A stretch of DNA of 47,850 nucleotides, from contig CAYONM010000007.1 in assembly GCA_964405325.1 (NCBI GenBank), positions 1 to 47,850 on the forward strand. The letters are read 5' to 3'. Under the pieces are notes generated by a model. It made no database searches and was not told the DNA's origin. It saw only the letters and a list, made by a program, of their open reading frames with translations. Positions 32,767-40,222 of the stretch are shown here, piece by piece. Source of the DNA: CAYONM01 sp964405325. Lineage in GTDB: Bacteria; Planctomycetota; UBA11346. Position numbers and translations under genes: made by a program. Each line of letters starts with the position of its first letter. Position 1 is the stretch's first letter.

Positions 32767-33755
32767 GTGTTCCCTTTGTGGCTTGCGGCCAAACGGGCAA
32801 GGCCGTCGGTATGGCTGATCGTGGGAGTATACCCCAGGTCCCGGCGGGCTGCCGAGAGATCGAACCAGTGGGCGGTGGACAGTTGTCGGGCGACGAAGCG
32901 GGTCAGGCGGGGTTCTGCTCGGATGCCGAGGCTGCGATAGGCGTATTCCAGGATCGATCCCGCCAACCAGGCTACCGAGGGTGAGACGCTGGGAGTCACC
33001 GCCTGGTAGCCACCGGCAGCCAGCAGGCTGTTGATCAGTTGTGCCATGGGCATGGCTTCGTTATTGCCGATGAAATAGGCCCGGCCGGCGCAAGCGGCGC
33101 TTGCTTGCAGGGCGCGCCAGGCAGCGATGTGGGCGTCGGCGGCATTGTCGATATAGGTGGCATCCACCAGCTTGTGGCTGGAACTGGTCACCAGTTTCAA
33201 GCGTCCTGTTGCAGCGCGTTGCCACAGGCGTGGTACCAGATGCGGGTCGCCGGGACCCCAGATCAGGTGTGGCCGTAGGGAAACCGTTGCGAGGTCCGGC
33301 GAGTTGGCCGCCAGTACCGCCTGTTCGGCTTTGGCTTTGGTTGCGGAGTAGTGGTTCAGATACCGAATTGGATAGGGGGTCGATTCGTCGATGCCGTTCT
33401 CGTCGTGACCATCGAAGACCACCGAGGGTGAGGAGGTGTAGATCAGCTTGCGGACGCCAGCGGCCCGGCAGGCGCTCAGGACGGCTTCGGTACCGAGGAT
33501 ATTGCTGCGGTGGTAATCGTGGTAGCGGCCCCAGACGCCAGCCTTGGCGGCGACGTGAAACACCGCCGAGCAGGTGTTGCAGGCTCGTCTGACCACGGCC
33601 GGGTTGCTGCAGTCGCCCTGCAGCACGTCCACCCCCTTTGCCGCCAGTATCGCTTGTGGTCGCCGGCCCAGGCTGCGCACCTGCTCTCCAGCCGCCAGCA
33701 GGCGATCGATGATCGCCCCACCCAGGAAGCCGCCGCCGCCGGTGACCAGGATCAT
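32763..33755 (-). CDS. oleD: 2-alkyl-3-oxoalkanoate reductase OleD-like SDR
   Basis: The 330-residue protein is an extended SDR of the 3-beta-hydroxysteroid dehydrogenase type. MILVTGGGGFLGGAIIDRLL is the NAD(P) motif, GDCSNPAVV and VFHVAAKAGVWG follow, and YSATKAKAE provides the catalytic Tyr and Lys near residues 134-138. OleD reduces the 2-alkyl-3-ketoacid from OleA to the 3-hydroxy acid in long-chain olefin synthesis. The assignment rests mainly on its place between oleC and the operon end. It overlaps oleC by 4 nt and the transferase by 4 nt. Confidence 0.85.
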   Translation of the reverse strand: MILVTGGGGFLGGAIIDRLLAAGEQVRSLGRRPQAILAAKGVDVLQGDCSNPAVVRRACNTCSAVFHVAAKAGVWGRYHDYHRSNILGTEAVLSACRAAGVRKLIYTSSPSVVFDGHDENGIDESTPYPIRYLNHYSATKAKAEQAVLAANSPDLATVSLRPHLIWGPGDPHLVPRLWQRAATGRLKLVTSSSHKLVDATYIDNAADAHIAAWRALQASAACAGRAYFIGNNEAMPMAQLINSLLAAGGYQAVTPSVSPSVAWLAGSILEYAYRSLGIRAEPRLTRFVARQLSTAHWFDLSAARRDLGYTPTISHTDGLARLAASHKGNT

Positions 33756-35440
33756 GCCTGGCGACCCAGTCGACGCGTTGCCCAGCGGCGCAGTTGTTCG
33801 CGGCCGATCTTGGCGTTGTGGCGGATGTCAGTCGGGAATCCTGGATGGAACAGAATATCACGGATCGGTGTGACGGTATTGATGCTATCGGCCAGTTTTC
33901 TGAGATCGGCAAGCGTGTTGTCTTGTATGGCGGTGGTGATATTCGGTTCCAGTTCGATGCAAATGACGGGTCGCTGTCGTCCGATCGGTCCGACGCCGAC
34001 CAGTGCCGAGCGGTACACGGCCTCGTGGGCATTGAAGCGGGCTTCGATGGGAACGGTATACAACTCGCCGGCTTGGTTGCGGACGCGCTGTGATTTGCGG
34101 CCGCAGAACCAGATCCGGCCATGCTCGTCTTGGTAGCCCAGATCACCCATGCGGTGATACGAGTCGCCGTCGGCTGTGGGGATCTTGGCCAGGCGGGTAC
34201 CGTGCTCGTGTTCGAAATACGCGCTCGTGGCTTGCGCGGCGCGGACGCAGATTTCGCCGATCTGGCCGGGCGGCAAGGGCTGCACGTCACGCCAGTGGGC
34301 AATGGGATCGTCGCTGATCGGGATGATCGTCAGTTCCAGACCGGGTGTCGGTTCACCGATGCAGACCCCGGCACCCTGTTCGGTTTTCTTGGCGGTTTCA
34401 CCCAACACCTGATCAGAGCCGATGGAGGCTACCGGCAGACATTCGGTTGCACCGTAGGGGGTGAAGACCTCGACTCCTGGTTCCAACAGTTGTCGCCAGA
34501 TGCGATGCACCGCCACCGGGACCGGTGCCCCGGCCGAGACCACTCGTTTCAGGCTGGGAAAACGCCAGCCAGCGGCCACCGCGTGACGACCGACCCGGTT
34601 CAACAAGGCAGGCGAGCCGAAGAGGTTGCTGACCCCGAAGGCCGCGATGGGTCCGCGGATCCGTTCCGGATCGACGCTGCCGGGTTTGGTGAAATCCATG
34701 TCGGGGATGACCGCGGTCATGCCCAGGGCCGGTGCGTACAGCGCGAACAGGGGAAAGGTGGCCAGGTCCACCTCACCGGGAGTGATCTGGTACAGGGCGC
34801 GCAGGGCTTCCAGCTGGGCGTTGAAATTGCCATGGCGGTAGCAGGCGCCTTTGGGTGCTCCGGTGGAGCCGGAGGTGAACAGGATCGCGGCCTCATCTTG
34901 GGGATCGGCGACTGCTGGTAACGGGTCGCCGCCATGTTCGCCCCGACGGCGCACGTCGGCCAACTGGTGATGTCGTTGTCCCAGCGCGGCGATTTTGCCG
35001 TTATCGCGACCATCGGTGGTGATCACCGTGGCGATGTGTGAGCGACCCCAGCCCAACAGCCGCCGTGCCCATTGGGCCTTGCCGATACCGATAAAGGTGC
35101 TGGGGCTGGCTTGTTCGACGCAGTGCTTGAAGCGACGCAGGCCGATGCCGGGATCGATCGCCACCAGCACCGCTCCTGCTTTGAAGAGCGCAAACACGCA
35201 GGCGAAAAAATCCAGGGAGGGTGGAATCATGAGGACGCAGCGATGGCCAGGACCAATCCCCAGGGCGCGCAGGCCGTGAGCAATGCGATCGCTGTCGGCA
35301 TCCAGTTCGCGGAAATTCACCCGCAGATAACGCGTCCGGCCAGCATGGTCACAGCCGGCCGGAGCATAGATGGCTGGTCGATGCGGATCCTCCGTCGCTC
35401 GAATCGGCAACCAGGATGCCACATTGCAGGTGGGCATCAT
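33752..35440 (-). CDS. oleC: OleC-like beta-lactone synthetase (AMP-dependent)
   Basis: The 562-residue ANL-superfamily enzyme shows ILFTSGSTGAPKGACY near residue 187 (P-loop), FTPYGATECLP near 330 (adenylate motif), and MGDLGYQDEHGRIWFCGRKSQRV near 430 with the hinge. OleC adenylates the 2-alkyl-3-hydroxyacid and closes a beta-lactone, which OleB decarboxylates to an alkene. GIDPG-type sequence VAIDPGIGLRRF near 95 is characteristic of the OleC subgroup. Overlapping stop-start pairs of 4 nt with oleB and oleD show translational coupling. Confidence 0.88.
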   Translation of the reverse strand: MMPTCNVASWLPIRATEDPHRPAIYAPAGCDHAGRTRYLRVNFRELDADSDRIAHGLRALGIGPGHRCVLMIPPSLDFFACVFALFKAGAVLVAIDPGIGLRRFKHCVEQASPSTFIGIGKAQWARRLLGWGRSHIATVITTDGRDNGKIAALGQRHHQLADVRRRGEHGGDPLPAVADPQDEAAILFTSGSTGAPKGACYRHGNFNAQLEALRALYQITPGEVDLATFPLFALYAPALGMTAVIPDMDFTKPGSVDPERIRGPIAAFGVSNLFGSPALLNRVGRHAVAAGWRFPSLKRVVSAGAPVPVAVHRIWRQLLEPGVEVFTPYGATECLPVASIGSDQVLGETAKKTEQGAGVCIGEPTPGLELTIIPISDDPIAHWRDVQPLPPGQIGEICVRAAQATSAYFEHEHGTRLAKIPTADGDSYHRMGDLGYQDEHGRIWFCGRKSQRVRNQAGELYTVPIEARFNAHEAVYRSALVGVGPIGRQRPVICIELEPNITTAIQDNTLADLRKLADSINTVTPIRDILFHPGFPTDIRHNAKIGREQLRRWATRRLGRQA

Positions 35441-36336
35441 GAGGTCGCGTTATCCAGAAAGGCGCTTATACGCGGAATCAGATCGGTGCCGGCATCTTCC
35501 AGAATATAATGTCCCGCGTTGTCATAGCGATGCACGGTGGCGTTTGGAAAACGCTGCTCCCATTCCTGTAGAAAATGCGCGTCGAAAACGAAATCCTTCA
35601 GGCCCCAAGCAATCAGCATGGGCTTGTCCTGGAAACGCTGCAGATCGCCAGCCACTTTGTTGATCAACTCCCAGCCGGGGTCGCCAGGCGCAAGCGGAAT
35701 GTCCTGGACGAAGCGATGCACCGCCAAGCGGTTGTTCCAGTTGTTATAGGGGGCCAGATAGGCCTTGGCGACGTCCGGATCGAGGCCTGTGCTGCTGCCG
35801 TGCTTGACGGCATAGCGACAGAAGCCGTTGAGTCCGCGTACCAGAAACGCGCCCAGGGCCCCACGCGACCATCGCAGCTGCCAGGGAAAGGTTTTGCCGT
35901 ACGGCAGAGGAAAGGCTGCCGTGTTCAAGACCACCATCCGACGGATACGGTGCAGATGCTGGCGAGCCCAGGCGAAACCGATCATTCCGCCCCAATCGTG
36001 CACGATCAGGTCGATTGGTCCTGGCGGATTGAGGTGCTCGATCAGCGCGTCCAGGTCTGCGACGCGTTGCTCCAGGACATAGCGGTATCCGGGTTCTGAC
36101 GCTACTTCTGATTGACCCATACCGATGTGATCCGGGACGATGCAGCGATAGCGATCGCTGAGTGCTGCGATCACATGCCGATAAGAGTAGCTCCAGGTCG
36201 GGTTGCCGTGCACCATTAGCACCGGCGGGGCATCGCACGGTCCTTCGTCCAGGTAATGCATCCGCGCATCACCGGGCGTCACAAAATACTCGCCGCGAAA
36301 CGGATAATCAGGCAAAGACATAGGTCGCCGGATCAT
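35437..36336 (-). CDS. oleB: OleB-like alpha/beta hydrolase (beta-lactone decarboxylase)
   Basis: The 299-residue protein is a haloalkane-dehalogenase-like alpha/beta hydrolase. HGNPTWSYSYRHV near residue 44 is the oxyanion segment. The nucleophile is Asp in IVHDWGGMIGFAWA near 112, the acid region is around LKDFVFD near 243, and His in NAGHYILED near 275. OleB acts on cis-beta-lactones from OleC. It heads the minus-strand operon oleB-oleC-oleD-transferase, unlike the common oleA-B-C-D order, and no oleA thiolase gene is upstream; a tRNA-Arg gene and its terminator lie there. A start at MSLPDY is also possible. Confidence 0.88.
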   Translation of the reverse strand: MIRRPMSLPDYPFRGEYFVTPGDARMHYLDEGPCDAPPVLMVHGNPTWSYSYRHVIAALSDRYRCIVPDHIGMGQSEVASEPGYRYVLEQRVADLDALIEHLNPPGPIDLIVHDWGGMIGFAWARQHLHRIRRMVVLNTAAFPLPYGKTFPWQLRWSRGALGAFLVRGLNGFCRYAVKHGSSTGLDPDVAKAYLAPYNNWNNRLAVHRFVQDIPLAPGDPGWELINKVAGDLQRFQDKPMLIAWGLKDFVFDAHFLQEWEQRFPNATVHRYDNAGHYILEDAGTDLIPRISAFLDNATS

Positions 36337-36379
36337 TGGCCCCGACCGGGGGAGGCAAGCGGACGCGTTTACTGATGGA

Positions 36380-36413
36380 AAAGGCGGCCGGTCTCAGGGG
36401 ACCGGCCGCCTTT
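36380..36413 (-). terminator. Intrinsic terminator of tRNA-Arg
   Basis: A 14-bp perfect stem (36380-36393 with 36400-36413) with a 6-nt loop begins four nt beyond the tRNA 3' end on the minus strand. It is followed on that strand by TTTTCCATC with the T-run formed by the stem base. It separates the tRNA from oleB. Confidence 0.88.
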
Positions 36414-36416
36414 CGT

Positions 36417-36492
36417 TGGCGCACCAGGCAGGGCTCGAACCTGCGACCTGCCGCTTAGAAGGCGGCTGCTCTTCCGACTGAGCTACTGGTGC
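36417..36492 (-). tRNA. tRNA-Arg(UCU), CCA encoded
   Basis: On the minus strand the acceptor GCACCAG (36492-36486) pairs with CTGGTGC (36427-36421); discriminator G at 36420 and an encoded CCA at 36419-36417 follow. D arm GCTC...GAGC, anticodon stem GCCGC/GCGGC with loop CTTCTAA, so the anticodon is TCT, reading AGA arginine codons. The T arm carries GGTTCGAGCC. Length is 76 nt with CCA. Confidence 0.96.
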
Positions 36493-36566
36493 TGATCGGC
36501 GATGCATGCTTGCCTTGGTCGCTGGCTGTCAATCCAGACCACTCAGCTCCGGAAGCCGGTAATGCA

Positions 36567-36594
36567 AACGCGCCGGCAAGGATGCCGGCGCGTT
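36567..36594 (-). terminator. Hairpin behind the 94-residue gene
   Basis: AACGCGCCGGC and its complement form an 11-bp stem with a 6-nt loop (36567-36594). On the minus strand TGCATTACC follows. It lies 26 nt past the stop of the minus-strand gene ending at 36620 and probably acts as its terminator, though the T content is low. Confidence 0.6.
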
Positions 36595-36619
36595 GCGAGA
36601 CGGGATTGTTCAGCCGGTG

Positions 36620-36904
36620 TCAGGTTCCCAGATAGGGAAGGCAGATGGCCTCGGCGCGCCGTCTGGTCACCTCGTGTCCGTATTCAGTCAGCCACAGCGT
36701 GACGGTGGTGTGGTGGCGGACGACGCGCATCAAGGGCTGCCGGTTAAGATGTTGAATGGTAAGAAACTCGTTCATTACCTCTTGGGCTTGCTCATCATCG
36801 GTACAGAGGACGGTTTCCGGTCCGCGACCATCGGTCGAGGCCAGGAACAGGTAATCGAGCAAGGCTTCGGCACGAGCCCGGAGATCCTTGTGCGTGGTAG
36901 CCAT
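36620..36904 (-). CDS. Small hypothetical protein
   Basis: A 94-residue unknown protein, MATTHKDLRARAEALLDYLF and then VLCTDDEQAQEVMNEFLTIQ and RVVRHHTTVTLWLTEYGHEV. It looks soluble and mixed alpha/beta with no signal peptide. AAGGAGGTG at the right spacing makes the start convincing. It sits between tRNA-Arg and the TVP38 gene with a terminator-like hairpin behind it. No family recognised. Confidence 0.65.
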   Translation of the reverse strand: MATTHKDLRARAEALLDYLFLASTDGRGPETVLCTDDEQAQEVMNEFLTIQHLNRQPLMRVVRHHTTVTLWLTEYGHEVTRRRAEAICLPYLGT

Positions 36905-37353
36905 CAGGCACCTCCTTCTTCAGGACCGGGTTCGGCCTCCTGGCTCAGGCTCGTCTGGGTTGGCCCGGAGGCCTTCCCGCGGCGCGCTCGGGGGTTTAGA
37001 GGCCGCCGGTCGCATGCTATCAGTATCGTCAGTATAGACACATCCCTAAGCAAAATGATCATGTTTTTATCGTATAGGGGAACAAGTAACTCACATAGGT
37101 GTATGACGCACAAATATGGCCAAATCCAGCGAGACTTTCCTATTGATCCGCAGGCGGTGTCGGAGAGGGCTGGTCTGGCTTCTGAAAGAGCGCATTGACA
37201 AAACGGACGCTATGATAGTTGCCGCCCGATTCATGCTGGTGATGGAAATTCCTACTACAAAAAAACGTTTACGCATTCGCATGTCGAATCGCGGTGATGC
37301 CAGACTTGTCTCTTTTGGGTGGTGGCACGGTCATTGTGACCGGAATCGACTGC
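36905..37353. other. 449-bp gene-free, AT-richer stretch
   Basis: I find no convincing gene. The part from 37010 to 37300 is much richer in A and T (for example CATGTTTTTATCGTATAG and CTACAAAAAAACG) than its surroundings. An open frame from 37116 of 99 codons is basic and shows no family. It may hold the promoter for the 94-residue gene and could be a piece of foreign DNA near the tRNA, but no integrase or att repeat is visible. Confidence 0.35.
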
Positions 37354-38076
37354 TCAAGAAGGCTCGGAGCTGGCTTCCAGGATCTCTTCGGTTTGGATCA
37401 ACAGGTGCTTTCTGACCAACCAGGTCAGCCAGACCAGGGTCAGTATGCCGATGCCGACGATCCCGCCGGTCAGACCAGTCCAGTTCGCGGCCAGACCTTG
37501 GCGAGCGGCGGAACCGACAAAAACGGTCATCGCCACGTTGGGGATCTTGCCGAGTACCGTTGCCAGCAGGGTGGGGCTCAGGTGCAGGCCCGCGGCGCCA
37601 TACAGGTAGTTTTGAACATGGAACGGCAGGATCGGAGAGAGGCGCATCAGGAACACCAGTTGCCAGCCGGAGCGGCGCACGGCGGCGAACAGGTTGCGGG
37701 CTCGCGGTCGGTTTTTGGTCCAGTGCTCAATACCGTCTGCGCCCAGGAGGCGGCCAATGGCAAATGATTGCAGGAAGGCGAGCGTGGTGGCGCTGGTGGA
37801 CAGCAACGTTCCCCACAGTGGCCCGAAGCAGAAGCCGGCCAAGAGGATGGGCGGCGTGGTGGGCAGGAGCACGGACCACAAGGCGGTGATCAGCACAAAC
37901 AGGAGCATGCTCAGCAGTGGTTGTTGATCGGTCCAGGTACTCAGGGCCAGGGCGTTGGTCAGCGTCTGCTGGTGGTCGACCGTCAGGGCCAGCACCAGGC
38001 CGGCCAGCAGCAGAGCGCCTACGCCCAGCAGCAGCCAGGTCAGGCCACGTATCGATTCAGGCGCGACGGTCGCCAT
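37354..38076 (-). CDS. TVP38/TMEM64 (DedA-superfamily) membrane protein
   Basis: A 240-residue integral membrane protein with about five hydrophobic segments: LLLGVGALLLAGLVLALTVD near residue 12, LLFVLITALWSVLLP, GPLWGTLLSTSATTLAFLQSFAIGR, and others near the C-terminus. The SNARE-associated (VTT/DedA) core is recognisable: PTTPPILLAGFCFGPLWGTL, the amphipathic loop with FLMRLSPILPFHVQNYLYG (F.R..P..P....N...G) and the GxxPxxxxxxFVGSA motif. Function may be lipid scrambling or envelope homeostasis. ATG 38076 is chosen; the upstream in-frame part is antisense to the phosphatase. Its start overlaps the phosphatase end by 20 nt. Confidence 0.85.
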   Translation of the reverse strand: MATVAPESIRGLTWLLLGVGALLLAGLVLALTVDHQQTLTNALALSTWTDQQPLLSMLLFVLITALWSVLLPTTPPILLAGFCFGPLWGTLLSTSATTLAFLQSFAIGRLLGADGIEHWTKNRPRARNLFAAVRRSGWQLVFLMRLSPILPFHVQNYLYGAAGLHLSPTLLATVLGKIPNVAMTVFVGSAARQGLAANWTGLTGGIVGIGILTLVWLTWLVRKHLLIQTEEILEASSEPS

Positions 38077-38701
38077 AGACTCGTCGATCAGCCGGTGGCA
38101 TGGCTGGTAGGCCCCACCAGCACAGGCGTCCATGGTGGATGCGGCCGGCTTGGCCGCGACCCAGACGGAGGCGTTCGGCGTGCTCGACCGGTAGCTGCAG
38201 GGCCAGGGCGGCCAGATTGGCGATGACACCAAAGTGTGCGACGATCAGCACCGGGCTGTGAGGTTCGCTTGCAACCAGTTCTGCGAAGAATGGTTCCAGG
38301 CGGTGCCGAACATCTCGAAAGTTTTCGCCACCACCGGGACGGACATTGACCGGATCTTCCAGCCACGAGTTGGGCCCGGCCGGATCAAGGGAGCGGATCT
38401 GGTGATGATCCAGGCCGTCCCAGCGGCCAAAGTCGATTTCTTGCAAGCGGTTGTCGAAGCTGGCGGTGATGCCGAAGCGCTCGGCTACCGGTTCAGCGCT
38501 CTGTCGGGTCCGCAGCAGTGGACTGACGAGCAGATTGGCTGGTGGGTGTCCATGCAGGGCGTCTTCGACGCTGGCGGCAACGTCCCAGGCCTGTTGGCGA
38601 CCGTGTGCGTCCAGCGGTGGATCCGTTCGACCCAAGAAAACGCCGCGGCGGGCTGCCGGCTCGCCATGGCGGATGAAGACCAGATCCAGGTGCTGCCCCA
38701 T
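38057..38701 (-). CDS. Histidine phosphatase family protein
   Basis: A 214-residue member of the phosphoglycerate-mutase-like branch. FIRHGEP near residue 9 carries the nucleophile His in RHG; LLVSPLLRTRQSAEPVAE is the second conserved Arg-Thr segment, LQEIDFGRWDGL the conserved ExxFGxW, and VLIVAHFGVIANL the second catalytic His. CobC/GpmB-like alpha-ribazole phosphatases share this set, but the substrate is unknown. It overlaps the TVP38 gene by 20 nt. 438 nt upstream are intergenic and include copy B of the dispersed repeat. Confidence 0.9.
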   Translation of the reverse strand: MGQHLDLVFIRHGEPAARRGVFLGRTDPPLDAHGRQQAWDVAASVEDALHGHPPANLLVSPLLRTRQSAEPVAERFGITASFDNRLQEIDFGRWDGLDHHQIRSLDPAGPNSWLEDPVNVRPGGGENFRDVRHRLEPFFAELVASEPHSPVLIVAHFGVIANLAALALQLPVEHAERLRLGRGQAGRIHHGRLCWWGLPAMPPADRRVYGDRRA

Positions 38702-38773
38702 GGCGGGAGGCTAGTCGGGGATTGGGCTAGGGCTACTGTTGTCATAGGGCGTTGTCCCCTCGCGACGTCCGTT

Positions 38774-38885
38774 GCACCCGCCTGCGGGGCTCCGGTCCCA
38801 CGCTCCTTCGTCGCGACGGACTCGCTTCACGGGCGTTTTTCGTCGCGTTTCGCGCATGATCGCCGAAAAACCGTCGCTCGCTCGG
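38774..38885 (+). repeat. Dispersed GC-rich intergenic repeat, copy B
   Basis: This 112-bp segment parallels copy A (10692-10804): GCACCCGCC, GGGCTCCGGTCC, ACGCTCCTT, GTCGCGA, TTTTTCG, TTCGCGCATGAT and CGTCGCTCG occur in the same order at nearly equal spacing. Internal complementarity (CGTTTTTCG against CGAAAAACC) suggests a folded RNA or cruciform. It is between the phosphatase and pilT genes. Confidence 0.75.
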
Positions 38886-38989
38886 CCGTTTTCGCTTCGT
38901 GACCGTTCGTCGACCGGCGTCGTTGTGACGAACCGGGCGCATTAAAGGGCCTTTCCGTGTCACTCACACACCCGTCAGGGAGCCGCTCC

Positions 38990-39100
38990 GCTGAGAGTGG
39001 AGACGCCGTGCTTCGTCTTACCGTTGAGGACCGTTTCAATTGGCAGGGGTCCGGCGATAAATCGACCTGCCAGCCGATGGGAAGAAGGAGCTTGTCAAAG
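38990..39100 (+). promoter_or_regulatory. Putative structured 5' leader of pilT
   Basis: Three successive short hairpins can be drawn: CTCC/GGAG around 38985-39002, AGACG/CGTCT at 39001-39017, and TGGCAGG/CCTGCCA (39041-39047 with 39066-39072). They precede a terminator-like hairpin just before pilT. The arrangement resembles a riboswitch or attenuator leader, but I could not match GEMM c-di-GMP motifs or another named class. The prediction is tentative. Confidence 0.35.
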
Positions 39101-39101
39101 G

Positions 39102-39124
39102 GGTGCCTGCGGCACCGCTTTTTT
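39102..39124 (+). terminator. Terminator-like hairpin just before pilT
   Basis: GGTGCC (39102-39107) pairs with GGCACC (39111-39116) around a 3-nt loop, then GC and six consecutive T (39119-39124). The pilT ATG is at 39140, only 15 nt later. No other plus-strand gene ends nearby, so this probably controls read-through into pilT instead of ending an upstream transcript. Confidence 0.6.
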
Positions 39125-39139
39125 GATAGCAAGGTAGCC

Positions 39140-40207
39140 ATGAGCATCGAATTGACCAAACTACTAGAGGTGGCCATTGGCCAGGACGCTTCGGACATCC
39201 ACCTGACCGTCGGCCGCCCTCCAAGCTTTCGCTTGAATGGCACGATTCGTTCGCTCAACAGTGCCAAACTGACCACTGACGATTCCGCCGAATTGATGCG
39301 TCAATTGACCAACGAGCGTTCTCAGCAGGAGTTGGCCGAGCGCGGTACCGCCGAGTTTTCCATTGGATATGAAGGCAAGGCCCGATTCCGGGTCAGTGTT
39401 TTCCGGCAGCAAGGGCATTATGCCGTCGCGTTGCGCCGTTTGCCGACCGAGATTGTCGGCATGGAGCAATTGGGGCTGCCGCTGCATTTGCAGGAACTGC
39501 TGTCGCGGCCACGGGGTCTGGTGTTGGTCACCGGTCCGACCGGTGCTGGTAAAACCACGACCTTGGCTTCAATGGTCGATCATCTCAACAACACCTACAG
39601 CCATCACATCGTCACCATCGAAGACCCCATCGAGTTTGTGCACCCGCACAAAAAATCGGTGGTCAATCAACGCGAGGTGGGCTTGGATCTGCCCAGTTAT
39701 TCAGAGGGCATCCATCGCGCCCTGCGTCAGGACCCGGATGTGATCCTCTTGGGTGAGATGCGCGATCTCGAGACCATGAGTACCGCTATCACCGCCGCCG
39801 AGACCGGCCACCTGGTGTTGAGCACCACGCACACCACTGGCGCCGCCCGAACCATCGACCGTATCATCGACACCTTCTCGCCGCAGCAGCAGAGCATGGT
39901 TCGCAATCAGCTGGCAGGCAACTTGGTTGCGGTCATTTCCCAGGTACTGGTGCCGACCGCCGACAACAAGGGGCGGGTGGCGGCCTTCGAAATCATGCTG
40001 AACAGTTCCGCGATCGGCAACCTGATCCGCGAGAGCAAGGTGTTTCGTATCGATTCCACCATTCAGACCAGTGGCAACCAGGGCATGGTCCTCTTGGACG
40101 ACTGGCTGTTTCGCCTGTACAAGAAAAAAGTCATTTCCTTCGAAGCAATGATGAACAAGTGCAAGGACAGCGCCTACCTGCAACGCAAGGTGCAGGAAGA
40201 CGGCTGA
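39140..40207 (+). CDS. pilT: Type IV pilus retraction ATPase PilT-like
   Basis: A 355-residue PilT-family ATPase that depolymerises the pilus. N-terminal PAS-like domain with ASDIHLTVGRPPSFRLNG near residue 16, Walker A GPTGAGKTT near 132, Asp box HIVTIEDPIEFVH near 160, Walker B DPDVILLGEMRD near 200, and His box AAETGHLVLSTTHT near 220. The classical AIRNLIRE signature reads AIGNLIRE near 293, supporting PilT over PilB. ATG 39140 has AAGG upstream; the frame is open 183 nt earlier but only through the leader. pilB begins 15 nt later. Confidence 0.93.
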   Translation: MSIELTKLLEVAIGQDASDIHLTVGRPPSFRLNGTIRSLNSAKLTTDDSAELMRQLTNERSQQELAERGTAEFSIGYEGKARFRVSVFRQQGHYAVALRRLPTEIVGMEQLGLPLHLQELLSRPRGLVLVTGPTGAGKTTTLASMVDHLNNTYSHHIVTIEDPIEFVHPHKKSVVNQREVGLDLPSYSEGIHRALRQDPDVILLGEMRDLETMSTAITAAETGHLVLSTTHTTGAARTIDRIIDTFSPQQQSMVRNQLAGNLVAVISQVLVPTADNKGRVAAFEIMLNSSAIGNLIRESKVFRIDSTIQTSGNQGMVLLDDWLFRLYKKKVISFEAMMNKCKDSAYLQRKVQEDG

Positions 40208-40222
40208 GGAGAAACGCTCGTT

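Noticed and set aside
39000..39100. c-di-GMP riboswitch or TPP/cobalamin riboswitch before pilT
   Set aside because: A CTGAGA-like and a GGGAAG-like string occur, but the conserved cores of GEMM, THI and B12 elements are not present; only an unclassified leader is claimed.
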